Part shown: positions 1 to 5,858 of the stretch, in pieces
Numbering within the stretch: position 1 is the first letter of the stretch
Layout of the letters: each line of letters begins with the position of its first letter
Assembly (NCBI GenBank): GCA_013298375.1
Contig: JAAFHM010000172.1
Coordinates: 1-9,456, forward strand
Direction: 5' to 3'
Source: Ignavibacteria bacterium
Lineage (GTDB): Bacteria > Bacteroidota > Ignavibacteria > Kapaibacteriales > UBA4661
DNA length: 9,456 bases
Notes under the pieces: generated by a model
The model's database searches: none
Told to the model about the DNA's origin: nothing
What the model saw: only the letters and a program-made list of their open reading frames with translations
Made by a program: the position numbers and the translations under genes

Positions 1-888
1 CGACCATCCGAAGCGGCTTGCGCAGAATCCGCCCACTGCTCCCAAAAACGCATCCACCATCGCAATGACGGCAATAAAGCCAATCAGCATGGCGATAACA
101 TTGATGGAAACCCTCATCCCATCTGATGCGCCGTGCGCAATCGCGTCCACTAAATTCGCATTTTGCTTCTTGATTTCGAGTTTTACTTCGCCTTTGGTTT
201 CGGATTCTTCGGTTTCAGGATAGACGATTTTTGCAATCACTAATGCCGCCGGAGCTGCCATCAGACTCGCTGCAATGAGATATGGAGCCGGAACACCCAT
301 CGAAATATAGACTGCCATCACACCGCCGGCAATACACGCCATCGAGCCTGCCATCGAAGCCAATAATTCGCTATTGGTCATGCCCGCAACGTAAGGTTTT
401 ATCATGATTTGCGCTTCGACCTGCCCCACAAAGGCGCTTGCCACATTCGAGAGAGCTTCCGAACCGCTTACGCCCATGAGATAATAGACCCCCTTAGCAA
501 TCACCGCAACGACGCGCTGCATCAAACCGATGTGGTAGGCGATGCTGACCAATACAGACACAAAAATAATCGTTGGCGTGACTTTGAGTGCAAAAATGAA
601 ACCACTTCCTGCACCAAAGATTTTATCAAGGGTTTCGGGCTTGACGAGGATGCCAAAGACGAACTCTGCGCCTTTATTGGAATAATCCAGTAACTGAGCA
701 ACTGCCGCCCCCAAAGCGCTAAAAATCTGCTGCCCAAGCGGTACTTTTAAAATAAATACCGCCAAGACTAATTGCAATCCCAAACCTACCAAAACAAGGC
801 GTTTGTTGATTGCTTTGCGATTATTTGAAAGAGCAAAGGCAATCCCTAAAATGCAAAAAATGCCCAAAAATCCAGTAAATCGTTCCAT
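1..888 (-). CDS. nupC: CNT-family (NupC-like) nucleoside transporter, N-terminal 296 residues, C-terminus outside window
   Basis: This is an inner-membrane symporter expected to bring nucleosides into the cytoplasm using a cation gradient. The frame is open from the ATG at 888 to the left edge, so the C-terminal substrate-binding half is missing. Residues 1-50 form hydrophobic N-terminal helices (MERFTGFLGIFCILGI). The first re-entrant hairpin signature is at 151-160 (SAFVGQVEAQ), followed by IMIKPY. A charged loop near 224-245 (PETEESETKGEVK) precedes the family-typical stretch HGASDGMRVSINVIAMLIGF at 252-271. The start is supported by AAAGGA six bases upstream. The usual hairpin motif in sodium-coupled relatives is close to NIFVGQTEAP; here Asn is Ser, Thr is Val and Pro is Gln. 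Ser at the Asn position also occurs in proton-coupled E. coli NupC. Family assignment is firm. The exact substrate and coupling ion are not. Confidence 0.93.
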   Translation of the reverse strand, partial: MERFTGFLGIFCILGIAFALSNNRKAINKRLVLVGLGLQLVLAVFILKVPLGQQIFSALGAAVAQLLDYSNKGAEFVFGILVKPETLDKIFGAGSGFIFALKVTPTIIFVSVLVSIAYHIGLMQRVVAVIAKGVYYLMGVSGSEALSNVASAFVGQVEAQIMIKPYVAGMTNSELLASMAGSMACIAGGVMAVYISMGVPAPYLIAASLMAAPAALVIAKIVYPETEESETKGEVKLEIKKQNANLVDAIAHGASDGMRVSINVIAMLIGFIAVIAMVDAFLGAVGGFCASRFGWS

Positions 889-894
889 GCTGTT

Positions 895-900
895 TCCTTT
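895..900 (-). promoter_or_regulatory. Shine-Dalgarno site of the nucleoside transporter gene
   Basis: Reading the minus strand, AAAGGA is followed by a six-base spacer (AACAGC) and then the ATG at 888. This near-ideal site fixes the transporter start. Confidence 0.75.
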
Positions 901-972
901 GTAACACACAAAATGAGAAAGAGTTCTTGCGAGTGCGGGGCGCTATTCGGCTGGGAAAGCGCATAAACCGAA

Positions 973-1010
973 CTTGAGCAATGACTTTTTTTGTTGAATA
1001 AATGCTCAAG
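973..1010. repeat. Inverted repeat CTTGAGCA-N22-TGCTCAAG in the divergent spacer
   Basis: The two perfect 8-base arms lie at 973-980 and 1003-1010, between the divergently transcribed transporter and comF-like genes. The 22-base spacer is AT-rich and holds a T7 run. It could be an operator for a dimeric regulator bound as two half-sites, or a cruciform. A further half-copy, CTCAAG, sits at 1048-1053. The repeat is seen directly; its function is inferred. Confidence 0.5.
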
Positions 1011-1033
1011 CCGTGCTACGTTGCAGCATCATT

Positions 1034-1048
1034 GTCATGTCTCATGAC
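1034..1048. repeat. Short hyphenated palindrome GTCATG-tct-CATGAC
   Basis: Two perfect 6-base arms with a 3-base centre lie upstream of the comF-like gene. The size and symmetry suit a binding site for a homodimeric transcription factor. Weaker palindromes sit nearby: CAAG-g-CTTG at 1050-1058, and GAAATT/AATTTC with arms at 1068-1073 and 1089-1094. No regulator can be named. I see no convincing -33/-7 or -35/-10 pair in the whole 889-1150 spacer. Confidence 0.4.
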
Positions 1049-1150
1049 TCAAGGCTTGGCAAAGGGCGAAATTTACACTTTCGGCGTGAATTTCTGGTAG
1101 AAAAAATTTGTTTGATTTGTCATTGTTCCCAATCTTTTTTTTTTGGCGAA

Positions 1151-1897
1151 ATGTTTACCGCGCTCTATCAGGCTTTTCTTGATGTTCTCGCACCCAGAAT
1201 TTGCCTCATTTGTGGGGCATTACTCACCGATGAACGTGTACCGCACTGTCTCGGCAAATATGTCTGTACGCGCTGTTTCGACCGATTGTCGCCAGCTGAC
1301 GTTTCGGAGGCACTATTGGCAGGTATTTCCTCGCATTTTCGCGGAGATGAATTGGCGATAAGCAGCATCACAGCACGATTTCAGCGAGAATTTAGCTCCG
1401 AAACAAGCCAAGAATCAATACATGAGGACTCTGCTCCGATTTCGCTCTTACTCTATGCGCTGAAATATCACGGAATGCAAGGATTGGGGCGGTCTTTGGG
1501 GCAGGAGTTGGGCTATTGCCTTCAAATACTGAATCAAACGAGTTACGATGCCATCGTGCCAATCCCCATTCACAGCGCACGGGAGCGGGAACGGGGCTAT
1601 AATCAATCACTCCGCATAGCCGAAGGAATTGCCGATATTGTGAACATACCCGTCGAAAAGGATGCCGTTGTGCGCCACACCTACACGCTTTCGCAAACGT
1701 ATTTGAATGTGGAAGAACGGAAAAATAATGTGAAAAATGTTTTTAGCGTCGGTCGCAGAGGGAATGCCCTCAAAGGCGCATCCATTCTACTGGTGGACGA
1801 TATTTTAACGACTGGTTCAACACTCAATGCTTGCGCAATGACGATGCTTGAATACGGCGCACAGCGCGTTGATGCTGCAACGGTGGCAAAAGCCTAG
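1151..1897 (+). CDS. comF: ComF family protein (zinc-finger plus phosphoribosyltransferase-fold domain)
   Basis: ComF proteins are cytoplasmic and needed for natural DNA uptake in competent bacteria, probably at the step where single-stranded DNA enters the cytosol. They are also present in many species not known to be competent. In the 248-residue product, residues 18-21 (CLIC) and 39-42 (CTRC) form the N-terminal four-cysteine zinc site. The middle carries the family motif RERERGYNQS, and residues 215-224 (VDDILTTGST) are the PRPP-loop of type I phosphoribosyltransferases with both acidic residues. The length is normal for the family. I chose the ATG at 1151 because MFTALYQAFLDVLAPRICLICG matches the usual ComF N-terminus. 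The frame stays open upstream to a GTG at 1013 and an ATG at 1037, but that part looks non-coding. No good Shine-Dalgarno site precedes 1151; a T10 run does. Confidence 0.9.
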   Translation: MFTALYQAFLDVLAPRICLICGALLTDERVPHCLGKYVCTRCFDRLSPADVSEALLAGISSHFRGDELAISSITARFQREFSSETSQESIHEDSAPISLLLYALKYHGMQGLGRSLGQELGYCLQILNQTSYDAIVPIPIHSARERERGYNQSLRIAEGIADIVNIPVEKDAVVRHTYTLSQTYLNVEERKNNVKNVFSVGRRGNALKGASILLVDDILTTGSTLNACAMTMLEYGAQRVDAATVAKA

Positions 1898-1983
1898 GAA
1901 AAGTATAAAGGATGAACTATGAAATTCACCGCAGGTCTGAGGAATCGCTTCAATGCTTGATTCAAACTATTTATCACGAGTCT

Positions 1984-2814
1984 ATGCCCCGTTCCCTCAA
2001 ATTATTATCCATCCTCTGGGTGCTATCCAGCGCAAATGCTGTTTTTGCACAATCCCGCGACATTTCAGCGCCAGAGTGCCTCCAAAGCCTTGTTCGCGCC
2101 TACCCCGATGCGCTTCTTCACGCCACAAGTGATTCGCTGTATTGGCGGAATGGCGCAGTGATGCCGTTTGGTCGCCTGACGCTTCCAAGCGCTCTTGGCG
2201 ATGTTTCTACCGAAGAATGGGAGCGCTTTCTGTCGCAAGCAACACTCCGCGACCAGATGGCGCAATGTTACAAACACGATGATTCGGCAACCGCGCCACT
2301 CCGCCATAATGACCCGGGACGCATCCGTTTTGAGCCGTTTTTCCGCATGATGTATGGTGCGACGGAAAACGAAGTCCGCCAGAACCTTGTTCCCGTGCGC
2401 TGGTTAAAAAATTTGCCCAATGCCGCATCAACACTGATGGTGACACGTATAAACGGGGTGAATACGAAGCTGCAAGCGGTTTCCGACGAATTAGAGCGCT
2501 TGCCAAAAGAATTTCATCCATACATCATTCAGCCGGCAGGCACGTTCAAATGGCGTGTCATTGCTGGGACGGAGCGCTTGAGCAATCATAGTTTTGCTGC
2601 CGCGATTGACATTAACTTGCGTTTTACGGATTATTGGCGCTGGGATTTGAATAAGAGTGACCGCTATCCGTTCAAAAATCGTATCCCCATGGCGATTGTT
2701 CATATCTTTGAAAAGCATGGTTTTATATGGGGTGGCAGGTGGTATCATTACGACACGATGCACTTTGAATATCGCCCGGAACTTCTTGCGAAAGAGTGCG
2801 AATGTGAGGATTAG
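1984..2814 (+). CDS. Secreted M15-family zinc metallopeptidase (D-Ala-D-Ala carboxypeptidase/L-Ala-D-Glu endopeptidase-like)
   Basis: M15 enzymes cut peptidoglycan stem peptides or their cross-links in the periplasm. From the ATG at 1984 the 276-residue product starts with a clear signal peptide (basic start, hydrophobic core, cleavage after AVFA at residue 22). The catalytic domain is C-terminal. The HxxGxAxD zinc motif appears at 202-209 as HSFAAAID, with Ala in place of the conserved Gly. It is followed by INLRFTDYWRW and by YHYDTMHFEYRPEL (about 254-267), which supplies the likely catalytic Asp257 and the third zinc ligand His260. The zinc ligands are intact, so the enzyme is probably active. 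An in-frame ATG at 1912 would add 24 residues before the signal peptide and is less likely. The gene begins 86 bases after the comF-like stop, so co-transcription is plausible. The substrate bond is not determinable. Confidence 0.88.
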   Translation: MPRSLKLLSILWVLSSANAVFAQSRDISAPECLQSLVRAYPDALLHATSDSLYWRNGAVMPFGRLTLPSALGDVSTEEWERFLSQATLRDQMAQCYKHDDSATAPLRHNDPGRIRFEPFFRMMYGATENEVRQNLVPVRWLKNLPNAASTLMVTRINGVNTKLQAVSDELERLPKEFHPYIIQPAGTFKWRVIAGTERLSNHSFAAAIDINLRFTDYWRWDLNKSDRYPFKNRIPMAIVHIFEKHGFIWGGRWYHYDTMHFEYRPELLAKECECED

Positions 2815-2960
2815 CGGGCATTTCTGAATCGGAGCGCTATGCGAAAAGCTGTTGTTTATGAATTGTTTTAATTTTTACTGAAAAATGCGCGATACGTCTT
2901 TGTTTATTTTGTTAATAAAGAAAAATAATGAATAATATTAAGTTTTTTGAGAAAAAACTA

Positions 2961-2991
2961 TTGACAATTCAAAAGACTCGTTGTATATTTG
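2961..2991 (+). promoter_or_regulatory. Strong promoter for the TonB-C gene (TTGACA-N17-TATATTTG)
   Basis: TTGACA at 2961-2966 and TATATTTG at 2984-2991 are 17 bases apart. The downstream element fits the Bacteroidota -7 consensus TAnnTTTG, and the pair also fits a general sigma-70-type promoter. A run of A and T tracts at about 2921-2959 lies directly upstream and could act as an UP-like element. Transcription would start near 2998, giving a leader of about 36 bases. The promoter lies 147 bases beyond the peptidase stop, so the TonB-C gene is probably its own transcription unit. Confidence 0.75.
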
Positions 2992-3017
2992 CCCTTGTAA
3001 TTAACCACTGTTGAATT

Positions 3018-3027
3018 AAGGAAGAGG
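3018..3027 (+). promoter_or_regulatory. Shine-Dalgarno site of the TonB-C gene
   Basis: AAGGAAGAGG ends six bases before the ATG at 3034. It supports that start over the internal ATG at 3124, which would trim the long basic N-terminus in front of the hydrophobic segment. Confidence 0.75.
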
Positions 3028-3033
3028 TTCAGT

Positions 3034-3612
3034 ATGAAACCCCGTTTTCGCAACAACGATTTTGCGTTGGCAGCATTGCCAACCAATAGCCGACCAACAG
3101 CATTTGCCCTTGTTTCGTTTGTTATGCTTGCCTTGATGCTTTGGGCTGCCCCTAGCCTTGCACAAAGCCAATCCGTCAATAGTCCGATTGCTACCGAGCA
3201 GGTATTACGACTCGGCAGCCTTGCCACAAAGCGCACTTCGTCGCAACTCACCGAAGACGAAGCAAAACCTGAAACACTACAATACGTGCGCCTTAGCGAC
3301 CTTACCGGCGAAGGCAACACGCAATATTCCTACACACCGGCGAAATATGATGCCAAAGAGTTGCGCGAACACTTGCGCTTTCCCGCCAATGCCCTTAAAG
3401 AAGGCAAACGTGGACGAGTTGATGTCGTTGTCTATCTGAGCGCCGAAGGCATGATTACGCACGTGAATTATATCGGCGAAGAGTCACACGCGCCCAATGA
3501 CCTCGCCCGCAGCGCCTGCGATGCCGTGAAAAAATGCACCTTTACTCCGGCACTCCGCAATAATAAGCCCGTTCATAGCGTTGTCGTTATTCCCGTGAGA
3601 TTTATTCTCTAA
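3034..3612 (+). CDS. Small exported protein with a TonB C-terminal domain
   Basis: TonB C-terminal domains contact the TonB box of outer-membrane transporters or, in some proteins, peptidoglycan. The product is 192 residues. A 21-residue basic N-terminus precedes one hydrophobic segment (about 22-40), ending in PSLAQS with a possible signal-peptidase cut after Ala43. Residues 44-105 look like a flexible linker without the Pro/Lys-rich repeats of classical TonB. Residues 107-192 match TonB_C: LREHLRFPANAL, then GRVDVVVYLSAEGMI, then TFTPALRNNKPV and VVVIPVRFIL at the very end. Cys162 and Cys168 are the only cysteines. It is convergent with the susCD operon across two terminators. If the hydrophobic segment is cleaved, the protein is free in the periplasm and cannot itself couple to ExbB. 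If uncleaved, it is a short TonB. The domain call is firm; the role is inferred. Confidence 0.82.
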   Translation: MKPRFRNNDFALAALPTNSRPTAFALVSFVMLALMLWAAPSLAQSQSVNSPIATEQVLRLGSLATKRTSSQLTEDEAKPETLQYVRLSDLTGEGNTQYSYTPAKYDAKELREHLRFPANALKEGKRGRVDVVVYLSAEGMITHVNYIGEESHAPNDLARSACDAVKKCTFTPALRNNKPVHSVVVIPVRFIL

Positions 3613-3660
3613 CAATCTTCACCCACAAAACTCTCTTGAATTCTGGTCTTCAAAAACAAG

Positions 3661-3697
3661 AAAGCCCGTTTGGATGGATACCACTCAAACGGGCTTT
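3661..3697. terminator. Intrinsic terminator after the TonB-C gene, probably bidirectional
   Basis: The perfect 12-bp stem AAAGCCCGTTTG/CAAACGGGCTTT has its arms at 3661-3672 and 3686-3697 with a 13-base loop. On the plus strand it is followed by TGTATT after the TTT of the stem. On the minus strand it is followed by CTTGTTTTTG. It lies 48 bases after the TonB-C stop and would also back up termination of the opposing operon. Confidence 0.85.
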
Positions 3698-3713
3698 TGT
3701 ATTACTAAAAAAC

Positions 3714-3746
3714 AACGCCGCTCCAGAGATCCTCTGGAGCGGCGTT
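3714..3746 (-). terminator. Intrinsic terminator of the susC-susD-lipoprotein operon
   Basis: The perfect 15-bp, GC-rich stem AACGCCGCTCCAGAG/CTCTGGAGCGGCGTT has arms at 3714-3728 and 3732-3746 and a 3-base loop. Read on the minus strand it ends in GTTTTTT (down to 3705). It begins 22 bases after the stop codon of the small lipoprotein gene and clearly marks the operon end. Confidence 0.92.
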
Positions 3747-3768
3747 TGATGTTTTCCACGAGCAAATT

Positions 3769-4236
3769 TTACATCGCCGGAGACGTGAACGTTCCCGACG
3801 CACGACGCTTGAGTAAGCCATTCTGATTCACAATCTCGCCGATAAGCTGCTGAGTAACAGCCGTCGTTCCGGCGGGGCGCGGAACGGGGCGCACGGTGTA
3901 ATTCATCAGAAGTGTATCGCCGCCTTTAATGGCGGAATATGCCGCTTGATACATAAACGTTGCACTAACAACAGTGTCGCGCATAACAGTGCCGCTTACG
4001 GTACGGTTAGTTACTTGCAACAAATTGATCGTACGAATGGGCGAGTAGGAGTTAAAAACCAACTCCAACGTAACAACCGCGCCGCTTGCGGGGGCTGCTG
4101 GTATTGTCCACGCATTTGTGGTTTGGATAACGGGGTAAAATTCTGTCGAAACCGCGCCTGGCGTTGTTGGAAATTGGCGCTCACACGCCGCAAGTACCAA
4201 AAAAGCCGCTAAAGCCCATATAATCTGAGTTCTCAT
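3769..4236 (-). CDS. Small lipoprotein of unknown function, third gene of the susCD operon
   Basis: The 155-residue product begins with a lipoprotein signal peptide: MRTQIIWALAAF followed by the lipobox LAAC with Cys18 as the lipidated residue. Beyond it I see no catalytic motif. The chain is rich in Thr, Val and Ser with alternating hydrophobic residues (AVVTLELVF, INLLQVTNRTVSGTV), which suggests a beta-sandwich. Its place directly after susD suggests an accessory surface lipoprotein in the spirit of SusE/SusF, but it is much shorter and I do not recognise a family. The start at 4236 is supported by the lipobox, by AGGAA seven bases upstream, and by a 41-base gap after the susD stop. An in-frame ATG at 4314 would overlap susD and bury the signal peptide. 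Confidence 0.82.
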   Translation of the reverse strand: MRTQIIWALAAFLVLAACERQFPTTPGAVSTEFYPVIQTTNAWTIPAAPASGAVVTLELVFNSYSPIRTINLLQVTNRTVSGTVMRDTVVSATFMYQAAYSAIKGGDTLLMNYTVRPVPRPAGTTAVTQQLIGEIVNQNGLLKRRASGTFTSPAM

Positions 4237-4243
4237 ACAAGTA

Positions 4244-4248
4244 TTCCT
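4244..4248 (-). promoter_or_regulatory. Shine-Dalgarno site that decides the small lipoprotein start
   Basis: On the minus strand AGGAA is followed by a seven-base spacer and the ATG at 4236. It sits between the susD stop and this start, favouring the short form over the upstream ATG at 4314. Confidence 0.7.
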
Positions 4249-4277
4249 GATAAAATTTCGTAATTCATAATTTCTTT

Positions 4278-5825
4278 TTATGGTCTGTCCCACCACATTG
4301 GCGTTGTTATCCACGTTGCATCGGCAACGCCTTTTTTGTCAATTTCGGAGTACGCATTGCTACGGTTATAGAGGACTTCTGCCGAGCCGGGCAAGAAACG
4401 GCGCGGGAATGCGCCCATTAGCTGCGTATTCGGATCTGTTGGCGGCGTGAAATTTGGATAAATCGTTGTGCTGTAATCCATACGGCGCATATCGACCCAT
4501 GTTTCGTGGTGCAGAAAGAGCGCAATATATTTTTGCTGCATGATATGTGCCAGCGTTAGCGCTGCCGCCGTCTGAGGAACAGCAACACTCGCCAAATACG
4601 CATCACGACTTGCCGTCGCCACACCGAGTTTGTTCATATGGGCTGTAATGCCTGCCCGCAATGCCGTCAACGCTCTATCGCGGCTGCCCGCACGGAAAGC
4701 GGCTTCTGCTTCGATGAAACGCATTTCGGCGTTGGTTAAAATAAGTTGTACGCCCAGCGTCCGTGAGTACCAACCTTCGATAGCAGGGGCAGTACCTGCA
4801 GCAGGCGCGGCGAGAGCCGCCGTTGCTGTTGTCGTTATGTTGTAGCGTCCGTAAAAGTCCGACGCGCCGAGTGCGTTTACTCCCGCTAGGGCAGGATTTG
4901 TCGGCGCACCAGCACCATTAACAAAGCCTTTTGAACGGTTGGTGTCTGGTGCAATGATGACAAAGCGCGGGTCGCGGAAACCAAGCGTTGTGCCGTCGAG
5001 CATATTGATGAAAAATCGCCCAAACGTCCGTGCATTCGCATTCGCACGTTGGTATGCCCAGATATTCGTGTGTCCAACTTGCGCCGCACTGAAGGCAACT
5101 TGTGCATCCTGGGCATTATCGTTGACGGCATTAGCGAGTGCATTCAATACACGCTGCGGATTATAGTTCGCTTTTTTTGTCAAGTGATTGTATTGACGCG
5201 CCTTTAAGCCGTTGGCAAAGAGAATCCAGCGTTGAGCATTGCCCCCATAGAGAATATCTGCTGCCGCATTAAATGCCGGAGCAGATGGTGGCTGCGATTT
5301 GCCAAATTCCACGATAGCCTCATCCAGAAGTTTGTCCATCGTAGCATAAATGCTTTCCTGCGAATCATAGATTGGCTGGAAATTCTGAGCAGCACGAAAC
5401 GCATCAGAATAGGGAATATCCCCGTGCAGATCCGTGAGATGGAACAGCAGTGCTGCCATCAGCACTTTGCCCGCACCAACGTAGTACCACGCTTGTTCGC
5501 GGGTTGCGCGTTCAATCATCGACGGAATATTACTTGCGGCGCGGAAATAGGTATCGTTAAAGGGATTTGCCGGAGGTGAAAGGAAAAATTGGTCATTGCC
5601 ATTACCGGCAGCCCGTCCGGCAAATTGTTGCGTGAAATGCCCTGATACCAAGACACTGAGAGCTAATTGTTGCTGTAAGCCGTTGGCGATAATGCTTGGT
5701 AATTTCGCTGATGGCGAAGCATCTTCAGGAAAATTTGGATTGCGATTGACATCCAAAAACGCATCGCAAGCGCTCAATCCTATACCCACAGTACAGAGCA
5801 GTGCGAGAATAATTCGTGATTTCAT
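4278..5825 (-). CDS. susD: SusD/RagB-family nutrient-binding outer-membrane lipoprotein
   Basis: SusD-like proteins sit on the cell surface as a hinged lid over a SusC barrel and help capture the nutrient. The 515-residue product has a lipoprotein signal (MKSRIILALLCTVGIG) with lipobox LSAC and Cys20. It is followed by DVNRNPNFP at 25-33, the typical start of the SusD-like_2/RagB type. The middle has helical, TPR-like segments (ILFANGLKARQYNHL). Late family signatures are ETWVDMRRMDY at 441-451, RFLPGSAEVLYN at 476-487 and the C-terminal MWWDRP. Length is normal and the frame is intact. It starts 33 bases after the susC stop, as expected for a co-transcribed pair. No Shine-Dalgarno site is visible; the leader is AT-rich. 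Gene symbol is generic for the family. Substrate unknown. Confidence 0.94.
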   Translation of the reverse strand: MKSRIILALLCTVGIGLSACDAFLDVNRNPNFPEDASPSAKLPSIIANGLQQQLALSVLVSGHFTQQFAGRAAGNGNDQFFLSPPANPFNDTYFRAASNIPSMIERATREQAWYYVGAGKVLMAALLFHLTDLHGDIPYSDAFRAAQNFQPIYDSQESIYATMDKLLDEAIVEFGKSQPPSAPAFNAAADILYGGNAQRWILFANGLKARQYNHLTKKANYNPQRVLNALANAVNDNAQDAQVAFSAAQVGHTNIWAYQRANANARTFGRFFINMLDGTTLGFRDPRFVIIAPDTNRSKGFVNGAGAPTNPALAGVNALGASDFYGRYNITTTATAALAAPAAGTAPAIEGWYSRTLGVQLILTNAEMRFIEAEAAFRAGSRDRALTALRAGITAHMNKLGVATASRDAYLASVAVPQTAAALTLAHIMQQKYIALFLHHETWVDMRRMDYSTTIYPNFTPPTDPNTQLMGAFPRRFLPGSAEVLYNRSNAYSEIDKKGVADATWITTPMWWDRP

Positions 5826-5858
5826 AGTTGTAAAAAATTTATGATTGCGATTGAAGGG

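Noticed and set aside
908..916. Possible -7 element (TCATTTTG, minus strand) for the nucleoside transporter
   Set aside because: The key second base is wrong and no TTTG lies at the expected -33 position; it would leave a leader of about 13 bases that barely holds the Shine-Dalgarno site.
1013..1150. N-terminal extension of the comF-like gene from GTG 1013 or ATG 1037
   Set aside because: The extension is unlike ComF N-termini, crosses palindromes and a T10 run, and the zinc-site region begins normally from ATG 1151.
1912..1983. Longer peptidase start at ATG 1912
   Set aside because: It would put 24 polar residues before a well-formed signal peptide; the AAAGG there abuts the ATG with no spacer.
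2903..2919. AT-only inverted repeat TTTATT/AATAAA as a terminator after the peptidase
   Set aside because: The stem has no G-C pairs and is not followed by a T run; more likely part of the AT-rich region upstream of the promoter.
4237..4314. Longer small-lipoprotein start at ATG 4314
   Set aside because: It overlaps the end of susD and would bury the lipoprotein signal; the AGGAA site points to 4236.
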